64,000 nucleotides of DNA from Candidatus Zhuqueibacterota bacterium (GCA_014728085.1 WJMF01000103.1:34661-98660); one strand, 5' to 3'. Shown: positions 45,609-55,477, counted from the first letter of the stretch. The notes: generated from the sequence alone by a model not told the origin. Made by a program: numbers and translations.

Positions 45609-46229
45609 CTATTCAACCGTTTCCCGCATCAATGCCACCACCCGCCCCTGAACCGACCAGTCCCGTTCCGGAAAAATATCGGTAAAAGCCGGGTTTTCCG
45701 CCTTGAGGTAACGAACACCCTCTTTGACCACCAAACGCTTAACCGTCGCATCCCCTTCGATCAAGGCCACAACAACCTGCCCGGAATCCGCCATGGTCTG
45801 CGACCGTACAATTACCAAATCCCCGTCCAGAATACCCGCATTTTGCATACTCTTCCCGTCAACGCGCAACAAAAAATGCCGGCCGCTGCCGACAAGCAAA
45901 TAGGAAGGAACAGCGATATAACGCTCAACATTTTCCTCCGCCAACATGGGTAACCCGGCCGTAACCGTACCCACCAGAGGCAATTGAACCTCTTCAGCGG
46001 CGGCCAATACACCGCGATCTTCCAAAACCTGAATGCCACGGGCCTTGTTGCGCTCCCACAAAATATATCCCTTACGAGCCAAAACACTCAAATACTTTAT
46101 GGCTGTATTGCGGGAAGCACACCCCAGCGCATGAGTCAACTCCTGAAGCGTCGGAGGATAACCCAATGCTTTAATATTGTCCAAAATAAGTTGAAAAGCT
46201 CTTTCTTGTTTGGGCGTCAATTTTTCCAT
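45609..46229 (-). CDS. lexA: LexA SOS repressor
   Basis: 206 residues, standard. Winged helix at the start (QERAFQLILDNIKALGYPPTLQEL), self-cleavage site Ala91-Gly92 in GTVTAGLP, catalytic Ser127 in DGKSM and Lys164 in ATVKRL. RecA-stimulated self-cleavage would release the operon. AGGAGGGG precedes the ATG. First gene of the cassette and probably self-controlled through the palindrome just upstream. Confidence 0.95.
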   Translation of the reverse strand: MEKLTPKQERAFQLILDNIKALGYPPTLQELTHALGCASRNTAIKYLSVLARKGYILWERNKARGIQVLEDRGVLAAAEEVQLPLVGTVTAGLPMLAEENVERYIAVPSYLLVGSGRHFLLRVDGKSMQNAGILDGDLVIVRSQTMADSGQVVVALIEGDATVKRLVVKEGVRYLKAENPAFTDIFPERDWSVQGRVVALMRETVE

Positions 46230-46243
46230 GACCCCTCCTGATT

Positions 46244-46261
46244 GGTGACAATAAATTCACC
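46244..46261. promoter_or_regulatory. Candidate LexA operator (SOS box)
   Basis: GGTGA / TCACC with eight bases between, wider symmetry TTAGGTGA...TCACCAA on the minus strand. It covers the expected start site of the lexA promoter. It does not match the E. coli (CTGT...ACAG) or Bacillus (GAAC...GTTC) boxes, so it may be lineage-specific. Confidence 0.5.
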
Positions 46262-46263
46262 TA

Positions 46264-46292
46264 AATATACCATTTCAAGACCAAAAAGTCAA
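46264..46292 (-). promoter_or_regulatory. Promoter of lexA-imuB
   Basis: Minus-strand TTGACT and TATATT, 17 bases apart. Transcription would start near 46257 with a leader of about 28 bases. Confidence 0.65.
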
Positions 46293-46316
46293 GAAAAAGT
46301 GTACATAAGGCCACCT

Positions 46317-46547
46317 TTATTGTTGATCAGGAACATTTAAGAGGGTCATCAGACGTTTATGAACATGAGGAGGGACCTGTTTATCTTCCAGACAACGAAA
46401 TAAATTGACGGTATTGCGAATGGAGTTGAGCTGATTGCGACATTCGGAACATTTTTCCAAATGCGTGGCAATCTCGCGACAAACCGGAGAGTTAATATCC
46501 TCGGAGAGCTCGTCACAGATACGTTCCAATAATGTTTGACAATCCAT
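46317..46547 (-). CDS. Small zinc-finger (anti-sigma-like) protein
   Basis: 76 residues. CREIATHLEKCSECRNQL is the His-Cys-Cys zinc motif of anti-sigma factors (zf-HC2), with an N-terminal DCQTLLERICDELS and no membrane helix. No sigma gene is adjacent, so its partner is unknown. The ATG at 46547 has GGGGA upstream; the track's start is 19 codons earlier without a site. Lies upstream of lexA on the same strand, but with the lexA promoter between. Confidence 0.65.
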   Translation of the reverse strand: MDCQTLLERICDELSEDINSPVCREIATHLEKCSECRNQLNSIRNTVNLFRCLEDKQVPPHVHKRLMTLLNVPDQQ

Positions 46548-46643
46548 AATATCCCCATTTGTAATAAGATTGTTCATTGTTGTTGCACCAAAACATCCAT
46601 ACACAGATTAGATGCAAACAAGAGCGAAATGTTTCACCCTATC

Positions 46644-47846
46644 CTAGCGAATTTTAAATAATTTAACTTTAACAATTCTGCGCTCATCCGATTGTAAAAC
46701 GCGGACAATGCCGTTACTCAGTTTAATTTTGGTACCGGCCCCGGGGATTTTTCCGAGTTCCTGCATGATAAATCCACCGATGGTGACGTATTCCCCAACC
46801 GGGACATCAAAGCCATATTTTTCCCGCAAATCATCGATTTTGGTGCGGCCATCCGCAATAAGGACTTTGCTGTCAATAACCCGAATAAAATGAGTGATAT
46901 CATCAAATTCATCGATAATATCGCCGAAAAGTTCTTCGATAATATCTTCAATGGTAACCAAACCGGCAACACCGCCATGTTCATCTACCACCAGAGCGAT
47001 GGAAAGACGATTGTTTCGCAACTGCGACAGGGCATTGATAGCGCGGGTGTTCTCCGGCAGAAATAAAGCCGGCCGTATAGTCTGTTTGATGCTGTGTTGT
47101 GTTCTTAAAAAGTCGAGTAAATAAACAAACCCGACTATCTGGTCAATATTGTGTCGAAAAACCGGCAGGCGCGAAAATCCACTTTCCTTGAAAACCAGCA
47201 AAAGCTGATCGGTATCCATGTTTTCATCAACCGCCACAATGTCTGTACGGGGAATCATGACTTCATCAAGGCGTTTACTGCCGATTTTAACGGCACGGGC
47301 GATCAGTTGATGCTCATGACGGTTGATTTGAGTCTGGCTCGAGTATTTTCGCACCAGTACAGGTAAATCCATTTTGCGAAAAAAGGTGATTGCGCTCTTG
47401 CGCCGATCTCCCATGACGACAACCAAAATTTGCACTGTCCATTCAGCAATGTGGATAATCGGGAAAAAAAGAATGTAAAAGCTATGCATGAGAAAAGGGG
47501 TAAAATGAACCAGCCGGTTGGGCATTTGTTGTGCAATGCTCTTGGGAATCACTTCACCGAATATAAGCAGAAAGGAGGTGGTAAAAAGAACCAATAAAGA
47601 GTCCGGCATAAATGGCGAAAAAACCAGAACCGCAAGCGAGGAACAAGCCACCATAACGATATTGTTTCCCACCAACGTGGTTGTCAGATAGCGGCTGTCG
47701 TCGGACAGAAGACGGGCCCGGCTGCTGTCTTTGCGATGACTTTTTACCAAAATCTTAAAACGGTTGGCTGAAATGTATGCCGTCTCGCCCGAAGAAAAAA
47801 AAGCGCTCAAAATCAGGGTTAAAACAAACAATATTTCCATGATCAC
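46644..47846 (-). CDS. CNNM/CorC-type (HlyC/CorC) membrane protein with CBS domains
   Basis: 400 residues: DUF21/CNNM membrane domain (SAFFSSGETAYISANRF plus several helices), a CBS pair from about residue 195 (MIPRTDIVAVDEN...GFSRLPVFR; HGGVAGLVTIEDIIEELFGDI) and a C-terminal CorC_HlyC transporter-associated domain. Members relate to Mg or other divalent cation export. It starts at GTG 47846 overlapping the YigZ-like stop as GTGA, so translation is probably coupled. Confidence 0.87.
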   Translation of the reverse strand: MIMEILFVLTLILSAFFSSGETAYISANRFKILVKSHRKDSSRARLLSDDSRYLTTTLVGNNIVMVACSSLAVLVFSPFMPDSLLVLFTTSFLLIFGEVIPKSIAQQMPNRLVHFTPFLMHSFYILFFPIIHIAEWTVQILVVVMGDRRKSAITFFRKMDLPVLVRKYSSQTQINRHEHQLIARAVKIGSKRLDEVMIPRTDIVAVDENMDTDQLLLVFKESGFSRLPVFRHNIDQIVGFVYLLDFLRTQHSIKQTIRPALFLPENTRAINALSQLRNNRLSIALVVDEHGGVAGLVTIEDIIEELFGDIIDEFDDITHFIRVIDSKVLIADGRTKIDDLREKYGFDVPVGEYVTIGGFIMQELGKIPGAGTKIKLSNGIVRVLQSDERRIVKVKLFKIR

Positions 47847-48454
47847 AATGTATTGACCTTAATTTTGCCACCACTGATGTGGGTGAGTTCTTCGATAAAA
47901 GCGTCAGCATGATCTTTTCGAATGAGAATCGTCTCGTCGACCGAAACGGAATAATCAACATGCTGTATTTGCGCATTATATTTATTTACCAACTTGTCAA
48001 CCTGCCCGGTCAGCACGTAGGGAAAATTGAATTGCAGGCGTTGCGACAGGTATTTGACAATGATCTTCGCCTCTTGCAAGGCAAGATTGGCACTATCCGT
48101 ATAGGCCCGGACCAGCCCACCGGTACCAAGCCTGGTGCCGCCAAAATAGCGGGTAACAACCACCACCACATTGAAAAGCCGGCGACCTGAAATTACAGTT
48201 AATATAGGTCGTCCCGCCGTGCCGGACGGTTCGCCGTCATCGCTTTGACGGGTAATGAGATCCGCAGGATACCCCGTTCTGTAGGCATAACAGTTATGGG
48301 TGGCGTCGTGGTATTGCTTTGAAATATCTTCAACCACTTTTTCAGCCTGTCCCGGCGTTTCAACATGCCGGGCATGGACGATGAATTTCGAGCCTTTCAC
48401 TTTCAGCTCGGCAGTGGCTGAATTGCGAATGGTTTTATATGAAATCCTGTTCAT
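47843..48454 (-). CDS. YigZ/IMPACT-family protein
   Basis: 203 residues. KGSKFIVHARHVETPGQAEKV, THNCYAYR, DDGEPSGTAGRPIL and VVTRYFGGTRLGTGGLVRAY are hallmarks; the N-terminal domain has an S5-like fold and the C-terminal part is the DUF1949-type. Role uncertain (linked to translation in eukaryotic IMPACT). The track's TTG start is replaced by ATG 48454, which places the family N-terminus correctly. 53 bases after rnc. Confidence 0.85.
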   Translation of the reverse strand: MNRISYKTIRNSATAELKVKGSKFIVHARHVETPGQAEKVVEDISKQYHDATHNCYAYRTGYPADLITRQSDDGEPSGTAGRPILTVISGRRLFNVVVVVTRYFGGTRLGTGGLVRAYTDSANLALQEAKIIVKYLSQRLQFNFPYVLTGQVDKLVNKYNAQIQHVDYSVSVDETILIRKDHADAFIEELTHISGGKIKVNTL

Positions 48455-48507
48455 AGGGAAATTCAAGTAAACAGAGAAATGTAAGAAGAATTGAACAAAA
48501 ATCAAAA

Positions 48508-49263
48508 TCAGATAATGTTCAATTGAATGAGAGCAGCCTTTGCAGCGCGTTGTTCGGCAATTTTTTTGCTGTGTCCCTGCCCTGAGCCGTTTTTACGGCC
48601 ATCGACCTGAGCGGATACGATGAATATCTTGTCGTGATCCGGGCCGTATTCTTCTTCAACAATATAGGTGGGGCCGTCGAGATTGGAGCTCTGACAGTAT
48701 TCCAATAAAATACTTTTGTAATTTTGCATACGACCTTCGGATAAAAGCCGGTCCGTATGCACCAGAATTGAATTTTCAACGAAATCCCGGGCCACTTCCA
48801 GACCGCCGTCGAGGTAAACAGCCCCGATAATCGCTTCGACAGCATCGGCAAGTATGCTGGACCGTTTCCGCCCGCCTGACTTTTCCTCTGCTTCGTTGAT
48901 CAATAAATGCTCTCCCAGGCCGAATTCCTTGGCAAACTGGGATAAACAACGCCTGCTGACGAGAATGGATTTAAAAGAGGTGAGCGTTCCCTCATCCTTG
49001 TAGGGGAAACGTCTGTACAAAAACTCTGTGACCAGCAGACCGAGAACTGCATCGCCCAATAATTCCAGCCGCTCATTCGAATGTATACGCTCCTCACCGC
49101 TCTCTGTAAGATAAGAGCGATGCTTTAGCGCCTGAAAAAGTATGGATTCATCCTTGAAACGATAATTGAGTTTTCTCGAAATCTTTTGCAGATTTGTGGA
49201 AACTTTTTTTTGCGAAGAGTTTGTTTTAAAAACTCGACTCAAGAAGGTCGGAATATTAGCCAC
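48508..49263 (-). CDS. rnc: Ribonuclease III
   Basis: 251 residues. The catalytic signature NERLELLGDAVLG, the second acidic site ILADAVEAIIGAVYLDGG and the C-terminal double-stranded RNA-binding domain (YKSILLEYCQ...KKIAEQRAAKAAL) are complete. An extra ~20 N-terminal residues precede the domain; the GTG start lacks a clear ribosome site. Follows fabF by 19 bases, as in many bacteria. Confidence 0.93.
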   Translation of the reverse strand: MANIPTFLSRVFKTNSSQKKVSTNLQKISRKLNYRFKDESILFQALKHRSYLTESGEERIHSNERLELLGDAVLGLLVTEFLYRRFPYKDEGTLTSFKSILVSRRCLSQFAKEFGLGEHLLINEAEEKSGGRKRSSILADAVEAIIGAVYLDGGLEVARDFVENSILVHTDRLLSEGRMQNYKSILLEYCQSSNLDGPTYIVEEEYGPDHDKIFIVSAQVDGRKNGSGQGHSKKIAEQRAAKAALIQLNII

Positions 49264-49282
49264 GGTTGCGTACCAACTGTTA

Positions 49283-50527
49283 TCATGCTATGAATTTTTT
49301 AAAGAGCAGCGAAACATTATGGCCGCCAAAACCAAAAGAATTACACAAGGCATAATTTACCTCTTTATCGACAGGTTTTAGAGGAACATAATTCAAGTCA
49401 CAATCAGGATCAGGATTTTCCAGATTTGCAGTCGGATGCACTTTGCTGTTGTTCATAGACATAATGGTCGCAATGCTCTCTGCAACGCCGGAAGCACCGA
49501 GCAAATGACCGATCATGGATTTCGTTGAGCTGATCAGAATCCTGCCGGCATGCTCACCCAATGCGTCTTTAATCGCCTTGGTTTCGGTGCGGTCATTGTA
49601 TTGGGTCGATGTTCCATGCGCGTTTATATAATCGAGTTGATCCGCTTGAATCCCGCCATCCTGAATAGCAATACACATCGCCCGTTTGGCTCCGCCACCA
49701 TCCGGAACCGGCGCGGTTATATGGTAGGCATCACCCGTATAACCGACTCCCGTGATTTCTGCATAAATCGTTGCATTTCTGGCTTTGGCGTGCTCCAGTT
49801 CTTCCAGTATCAACGCTCCGCCGCCTTCACCGATGACAAAACCATCCCGATCCTTGTCAAAAGGACGGCTGGCTTTTTGCGGTTCGTCGTTACGCGTCGA
49901 AAGCGCTTTGAGAGAACAAAACCCGGCAACACCCATTTGGGTAATAGGAGCTTCACTGCCGCCGGCAATCATTCCCAACGCGCGACCGCTGCGGATATGA
50001 TGAAAAGCCTCTCCGATCGCATGGGCTGATGAAGAACAAGCTGAAACGGTGGCGTAATTGATTCCTTTCAAGCCATATTTGATCGATATGTGTCCGGGGG
50101 CGATATCGGGAATGAGCATGGGAATCATAAAAGGACTCACCCGCCGGGGCCCGCGTTCAAAAAGTACTTTACATTCTTGTTCAAAAACGAGCATGCCACC
50201 TATACCGGAACCCCATACAACACCAAATTGCTCCCGATCGACGGCTTCCAGATCGATATTCGAGTGTTCCACCGCTTTCTGAGCAGATATAACCGCAAAA
50301 TGGGTAAAGCGATCCATTCGGCGCGCTTCCCGGCGTGGAATATAATCTTCGATGTTCAACTCTTTAACCTCACCGCCAATTTTGGAATCGAATTGACCCG
50401 GGTCGAAAAGAGAGATTTTATCAATACCGCTCTTGCCATCGAGCAAATTTTTCCAATATGTATCAATGTCCTGGCCAAGTGGAGAGACCAATCCCATACC
50501 GGTTACAACGACGCGTCTCATTTCCAT
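49283..50527 (-). CDS. fabF: Beta-ketoacyl-ACP synthase II
   Basis: 414 residues. Catalytic Cys in TVSACSSSAHAIG, histidines in NAHGTSTQYND and SMIGHLLGASG, and the start RRVVVTGMGLVSPLG. Elongates fatty acids by condensing acyl chains with malonyl-ACP. ATG with AGGTG upstream. 77 bases after acpP. Confidence 0.95.
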   Translation of the reverse strand: MEMRRVVVTGMGLVSPLGQDIDTYWKNLLDGKSGIDKISLFDPGQFDSKIGGEVKELNIEDYIPRREARRMDRFTHFAVISAQKAVEHSNIDLEAVDREQFGVVWGSGIGGMLVFEQECKVLFERGPRRVSPFMIPMLIPDIAPGHISIKYGLKGINYATVSACSSSAHAIGEAFHHIRSGRALGMIAGGSEAPITQMGVAGFCSLKALSTRNDEPQKASRPFDKDRDGFVIGEGGGALILEELEHAKARNATIYAEITGVGYTGDAYHITAPVPDGGGAKRAMCIAIQDGGIQADQLDYINAHGTSTQYNDRTETKAIKDALGEHAGRILISSTKSMIGHLLGASGVAESIATIMSMNNSKVHPTANLENPDPDCDLNYVPLKPVDKEVNYALCNSFGFGGHNVSLLFKKFIA

Positions 50528-50604
50528 TTGTCACCTGTAAATTACATTTCCAAATGATAAATTCAGGGAAGCAGAACCTCTATACCGCTTCCCCTCGAAC
50601 AATA

Positions 50605-50838
50605 TTATCCAATTTTTTCGTCAAGATATTTCAAAGCATCACCCACCGTGGTGAGTTTTTCCGCTTCTTCATCCGGAATTTCCAGACCGAACTCTTCCTC
50701 AAAAGCCATAATCAATTCGACTGTATCGAGTGAATCGGCACCGAGGTCATCGATAAAAGAAGCTTCAGGGGTAATCTCGTTTTCATCAACACCAAGTTGG
50801 TCAACGATAATCTTTTTTACCTTGTCTTCAACTGCCAT
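50605..50838 (-). CDS. acpP: Acyl carrier protein
   Basis: 77 residues, acidic. The phosphopantetheine serine is in [18 protein letters not shown]. Carries growing acyl chains for the fab enzymes encoded around it. Confidence 0.97.
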   Translation of the reverse strand: MAVEDKVKKIIVDQLGVDENEITPEASFIDDLGADSLDTVELIMAFEEEFGLEIPDEEAEKLTTVGDALKYLDEKIG

Positions 50839-50887
50839 GATGTTATTCCTCCTAGTCCTTTGTTTATTATGAGTTAAATCGGTTATA

Positions 50888-51628
50888 CTACATGATCATT
50901 CCACCGTCTGTCTGTATAACCTGACCGGTTACATAGTCAGACAGCGGACTGGCTAAAAACAAGCATGCATTGGCAACATCACCAGCTGTTCCCGCGCGTT
51001 TGAGCGGAATAATGCTCATAAATGTATCAATAACATTCTGCGGCAGATTTTTTGTCATTTCAGTCTCAATGTATCCCGGCGCCACAGCATTGACCAAAAT
51101 TTGCCGACAAGCCAGCTCCTTGGCCAGAGATTTGGTCAATCCAATAATACCCGCTTTGGAAGCGGCATAGTTGGATTGACCGGCATTACCCATCATACCA
51201 ACAACAGAAGCAATGTTAATAATCCGTCCCTGCCGTTGCTTCATCATCGGCTTGACAACCGCTTTGCAGCAATTAAAAGTTCCTTTGAGATTGACCGTGA
51301 TGACCGCATCCCATTCGCGTTCATCCATTCTGAGAAACAGGTTATCCCGCGTAATACCGGCATTATTGATTAAAACATCTATCCTGCCGAATTTTTCAAG
51401 TGCGATATCGACAAGGTGTTCACATTGTGCCTTGTCGGTAATATCCGTGACCTGCGCCAGCCCCTGACGGCCTTGCTTTTCTATTTCCGTGACTACCGCG
51501 TCAAGGCCGGCGGAATCGACATCCGCAACAACAACATCGCTGCCGTTTTTGGCAAATTCAACGGCAATGACCTTGCCAATACCCCGCGCCGCACCGGTAA
51601 CAATAACGATTTTATCACTGGTAAGCAC
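50888..51628 (-). CDS. fabG: 3-oxoacyl-ACP reductase
   Basis: 246 residues. SDR motifs [13 protein letters not shown], the serine SVVG and YAASK (catalytic Y-x3-K) match FabG, including the C-terminal [12 protein letters not shown] use GTG 51628 (V25 in the track), which has GAGG upstream and gives the usual FabG N-terminus; it overlaps the fabD stop by 14 bases. Confidence 0.93.
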   Translation of the reverse strand: MLTSDKIVIVTGAARGIGKVIAVEFAKNGSDVVVADVDSAGLDAVVTEIEKQGRQGLAQVTDITDKAQCEHLVDIALEKFGRIDVLINNAGITRDNLFLRMDEREWDAVITVNLKGTFNCCKAVVKPMMKQRQGRIINIASVVGMMGNAGQSNYAASKAGIIGLTKSLAKELACRQILVNAVAPGYIETEMTKNLPQNVIDTFMSIIPLKRAGTAGDVANACLFLASPLSDYVTGQVIQTDGGMIM

Positions 51629-52571
51629 TACCTGTTCCTCTATTGTGAAATATTTCCATTTTGTACAACGTCTCCAGGTCGTTAAGAGACGCGCATTCAA
51701 CCTCCCGGTTGATTTTACGCATCAGACCCGTCAAGACGCTGCCGGACCCGATTTCATAAAACTGTACGACCCCCTGACGCAACATCTCCTCGATAATATG
51801 CACCCACAGGACAGAATGTGTAATTTGTTTTTTAAGATTGTCCCTTAGCACCAGCGGGTTCATCGAGTCACTGCCGGATGAATTACTGAAAACCGGAATA
51901 TCCGGCTTTGCAAACTCTACAGAATCCAGAACAGAAATAAATTCCTCTGCTGCGCTCTGCATAAGCGGAGAATGAAAGGCTCCGCTCACCTTGAGCTCGA
52001 TTACGCGTTTGGCGCCTTCGGTTTTGGCTCGGGTCATGATCTGTTTGATACCTTCAACCGTACCTGAAACGACCACTTGTGAGGGAGAATTATAGTTTGC
52101 AATTCGAACGATCTCATTTGTATCCGCTTCGACCTTCTGACAGAGCGACTTGAGGGTATTGAAATCCAGACCAATAATAGCGGCCATGGAGCCGGGATTC
52201 AGGTCCCCGGCGTGTTGCATAAGTTCACCGCGTTTTTTCACCAAATTCAGACCGGTTTCAAATGAAACCACATTAGCGATAGCCAAAGCCGTATATTCAC
52301 CAAGACTATGGCCGGCAACCAAATCCGGACGAATATTGTGTTCCTGTAACAAAACAGCCATTGCATAGCTGTGCACATATAGCGCCGGCTGTGTATATTG
52401 CGTTTGATTCAACGTTTCTTCCGGGCCGTTAAAACTGATATCGGCAATGTCAAAAGAAAGTATTTTATTGGCCTGCTGATAAATCTTTTTAACGCTTTCA
52501 AACTGATCGTAGATATCTTTTCCCATGCCAATGGATTGTGATCCCTGTCCGGGAAATAAAAAGCTCTTCAT
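51615..52571 (-). CDS. fabD: Malonyl-CoA:ACP transacylase
   Basis: 318 residues. FPGQGSQSIGMGKDIYD, the nucleophile serine in VAGHSLGEYTALA, and the AFHSPLM histidine. Loads malonyl onto ACP. Lies between fabH (13 bases) and fabG (overlapping). Confidence 0.95.
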   Translation of the reverse strand: MKSFLFPGQGSQSIGMGKDIYDQFESVKKIYQQANKILSFDIADISFNGPEETLNQTQYTQPALYVHSYAMAVLLQEHNIRPDLVAGHSLGEYTALAIANVVSFETGLNLVKKRGELMQHAGDLNPGSMAAIIGLDFNTLKSLCQKVEADTNEIVRIANYNSPSQVVVSGTVEGIKQIMTRAKTEGAKRVIELKVSGAFHSPLMQSAAEEFISVLDSVEFAKPDIPVFSNSSGSDSMNPLVLRDNLKKQITHSVLWVHIIEEMLRQGVVQFYEIGSGSVLTGLMRKINREVECASLNDLETLYKMEIFHNRGTGSAYQ

Positions 52572-52584
52572 AAAAATCCTTCAA

Positions 52585-53574
52585 TTATATTCTGATTGCT
52601 GCAGAGCCCCATGTAAATCCGGCCCCAAAAGCAACCAGAACAACAATATCATTTTCCTTCAAAACACCTTCCTTTAGCGCCTCATCCAGGGCCAGCGGAA
52701 TAGAAGCGGCAGACGTATTGCCGTATTTGTCAATATTGATATAAACCCGCTCTGCATCGATTCCGGCGCGCTTGGCCGTGGCATCGATAATGCGCAGGTT
52801 GGCCTGATGTGAAATCAGCAATGAAACGTCCTCGCTTTTCAGTCCGGTCAGTTTCAAAATTTTAACAGCTGCATCCCCCATGGCTTTAACCGCATGCTTG
52901 AAAACTTCTCTGCCTTCCATCCTGATGTAATGCAGGCGCTGGTCAACGTTCTCATGGGTCGGCGGATGCTTGGTGCCAAATCCGGGAACATGTAAAAGCT
53001 GGTTCAGACGGCCGTCGCTTCTGATATAGGTTTGCAAAATACCTTTTTTACCATCGGACGGTGCAAGCACAACCGCCCCGGCACCATCGCCAAAAAGTAC
53101 ACAGGTGTTTCGGTCTTTATAATCGGTCATACGGGATAACGCTTCAACACCGATAACGAGTACCTTTTGATATTTCCCCGTTGCAATCTGGGCAGTAGCA
53201 ATTTCAAGGCCATAAATAAAACCGGAACAAGCAGCAGAAATATCAAACACCGCTGCATCATGAGCACCGATCAATTCCTGTACATAGCAGGCGGTAGAGG
53301 GAAACCCGACATCGCCACTGATCGTAGCGATGACAATCAGGTCGATTTCATTTACGCTGATACCGGCATCCGCAATTGCCTTACTGGCCGCTTTGGCAGC
53401 CATATCGGAAGTGTTTTCGTCATCTGCGATAATGTGACGCAGCTTCATACCGGTCCGTGTCTGAATCCATTCATCGCTTGTGTCTACAATTTTTTCTAAA
53501 TCCTGGTTTGTTAAAATTTTTTCCGGTACATAGGATCCGCTACCGATAATCATTGACGTTGGTGTCGCTTTCAA
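52585..53574 (-). CDS. fabH: Beta-ketoacyl-ACP synthase III
   Basis: 329 residues. Catalytic Cys in DISAACSGFIYGLE, His in ISHQANLRII, Asn in YGNTSAASIP. Starts the chain by joining acyl-CoA to malonyl-ACP. The TTG start has GGAG six bases upstream; the ATG seven codons later has none. Confidence 0.95.
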   Translation of the reverse strand: MKATPTSMIIGSGSYVPEKILTNQDLEKIVDTSDEWIQTRTGMKLRHIIADDENTSDMAAKAASKAIADAGISVNEIDLIVIATISGDVGFPSTACYVQELIGAHDAAVFDISAACSGFIYGLEIATAQIATGKYQKVLVIGVEALSRMTDYKDRNTCVLFGDGAGAVVLAPSDGKKGILQTYIRSDGRLNQLLHVPGFGTKHPPTHENVDQRLHYIRMEGREVFKHAVKAMGDAAVKILKLTGLKSEDVSLLISHQANLRIIDATAKRAGIDAERVYINIDKYGNTSAASIPLALDEALKEGVLKENDIVVLVAFGAGFTWGSAAIRI

Positions 53575-53613
53575 TAGAATCTCCAGATAGTAATTATGCT
53601 AATCGTATACAAT

Positions 53614-54627
53614 CTAATCGTCCTGTAAATACTCTGTTAGTTTTGTCCGAATATGACTATTAATATCTTCGACAGCCATTTTATAGGCAGCAAGAATGGA
53701 ATTTTGAATGGCGCGGGTAGAAGAGCGTCCATGGGCGATGACGCATACGCCCTTGATTCCCAACAAAGCTGCGCCGCCATATTCCTGATAATCGAACAGT
53801 TTACGAATACCATCAAAAGTCGGTCGCATGAGTATGGCTCCGATTTGTGAAAACAGATATTTCCGCACCAGCCGTCCCATACTGACTTTGAAAAGACTGT
53901 GTAAACTCTCTGCAAATTTTAATATAATGTTTCCGACAAAGCCATCACAGATAACAACGTTTGTTTTACCTTTGAGAATATCTCCGCCCTCTACATTGCC
54001 GATAAAGTTGAGAGAACTTTTTTGCAGCAAAGCGTTTGCCTTCAAGGTTGTGTCATTGCCTTTTACCGATTCGTGTCCAACACTGAGCAAACCGATTTTC
54101 GGCGACATATCTCCAAAAAGATGTGAATAATAGATGCTGCCCATGAGTGCAAACTGGAGTAAATCCTCCGGACGGCAGTCGGAATTTGCACCCACATCAA
54201 GCAGCAGCGTACGCCCTGCTTCTGTCGGCAATAAAGAGCCGATTGCCGGCCGCCGAATGCCTTCAATTCGCCCCAGGCCGAAAAGCGCTGCCGCCATTAC
54301 AGCGCCCGTATTGCCGGCACTTATAACGCCGTGCACCTTTTTTTCACGCTGTAATCGTATCGCCACCGAAATAGAAGAATCCTTTTTCTTCAGAGCGATA
54401 GAAGGTTGTTCTTCCATGGTAATCGATTGCGACGCATGTTCAATTGAAATCGGCAGGTCATGGGTACGAAAATGCCGGTCAATCTCGGGTTGTATGCGCT
54501 CTTTGTCACCCACCAACACGACCTCGAATCTTCCCTTTGAATGCCTTGCCGCCTCAACGCCGCCATGTACAATATCATGGGGAGCATTATCACCACCCAT
54601 AGCATCTAAAGCAATTTTAATCACCAC
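53614..54627 (-). CDS. plsX: Phosphate acyltransferase PlsX
   Basis: 337 residues. IALDAMGGDNAPHDIVHGG, ISAGNTGAVMAAALF, NVEGGDI and VICDGFVGNIILK are characteristic. Makes acyl-phosphate for phospholipid synthesis. Begins GTG-GTG with GCGGAG upstream; either could be the first codon. Confidence 0.94.
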   Translation of the reverse strand: MVIKIALDAMGGDNAPHDIVHGGVEAARHSKGRFEVVLVGDKERIQPEIDRHFRTHDLPISIEHASQSITMEEQPSIALKKKDSSISVAIRLQREKKVHGVISAGNTGAVMAAALFGLGRIEGIRRPAIGSLLPTEAGRTLLLDVGANSDCRPEDLLQFALMGSIYYSHLFGDMSPKIGLLSVGHESVKGNDTTLKANALLQKSSLNFIGNVEGGDILKGKTNVVICDGFVGNIILKFAESLHSLFKVSMGRLVRKYLFSQIGAILMRPTFDGIRKLFDYQEYGGAALLGIKGVCVIAHGRSSTRAIQNSILAAYKMAVEDINSHIRTKLTEYLQDD

Positions 54628-54707
54628 AACACTCCGCTTAAAATTTTCATAGTTTGCTTTTAAAAATTACATATGACATTGGAAAAGGAAGGCAGGATTA
54701 AGGCCAA

Positions 54708-54890
54708 TCAGGATTCTCTCGGTAAAAATACTGAACGTCCTTTATAATAACCGCAATTTGGACAAGCGCGGTGAGGTAATTTCGGTTGTCCGCAATTCGA
54801 GCAGTCCGTTACTGTCGGCGCCGATGCTTTCCAATTTGCGCGTCTTTTATCCCGACGCGATTTCGAGTGTTTCCGTTTAGGATTTGCCAT
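54708..54890 (-). CDS. rpmF: Ribosomal protein bL32
   Basis: 60 residues. [20 protein letters not shown] at the start and the zinc-binding cysteine pairs [17 protein letters not shown]. Normal length. 8 bases after yceD, a classic pair. Confidence 0.97.
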   Translation of the reverse strand: MANPKRKHSKSRRDKRRANWKASAPTVTDCSNCGQPKLPHRACPNCGYYKGRSVFLPRES

Positions 54891-54898
54891 ATACTCCT

Positions 54899-55426
54899 CT
54901 ACTTGTCGTTATTTTTATTCAATAATATCTTCAATTTATCCCATCGCGGGTCTGTTTTATCCACTTTGCATTGACAGATCTCTACATTCAAATTTTTCCC
55001 GCATTGAGGACACAATCCTTTGCACGCTTGCTCACACAATCGCTTTTGTGGCAAGGACAATAAAAGCGTTTCACGAATCGGCTCGATTAAATCGACCTCA
55101 TTCTCGGATTCGCTTATGTACGAAATGTCATCATCCTCTTCATCCCGGAACTGCTGGTCTGTACTCAATACCACTTGAACACCATCCCTGAGCGAATAAT
55201 CAAATGGTTCCAGACAGCGATCGCACCCCATCAAACAACGGGTCTCAATGTCAGCGTTGATGGTAATGGTTCTCCCCACTTTTTCAATAGAGAGATCGAG
55301 ATAAATGGGATTGACAAATTCATCATAATCTTCCAGCGAAAGCTCTGCCGCATCCACCTGCAATTGCTGACGGATGGTGCCTTCCTCTTCATGGAAGATG
55401 CGTATTTTTAATTTATCCCTGTTCAA
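54899..55426 (-). CDS. yceD: YceD/DUF177 protein
   Basis: 175 residues. It has the typical acidic middle and two cysteine pairs ([12 protein letters not shown] and [13 protein letters not shown]). DUF177 genes almost always precede rpmF and are linked to 23S rRNA accumulation. Starts at TTG with no good ribosome site; no alternative ATG exists before the conserved part. First gene of the lipid operon. Confidence 0.83.
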   Translation of the reverse strand: MNRDKLKIRIFHEEEGTIRQQLQVDAAELSLEDYDEFVNPIYLDLSIEKVGRTITINADIETRCLMGCDRCLEPFDYSLRDGVQVVLSTDQQFRDEEDDDISYISESENEVDLIEPIRETLLLSLPQKRLCEQACKGLCPQCGKNLNVEICQCKVDKTDPRWDKLKILLNKNNDK

Positions 55427-55477
55427 ATCGACGAAAAAAGTAGTAATTAATCAATAAATAGTCAAGATAAAAATCTT

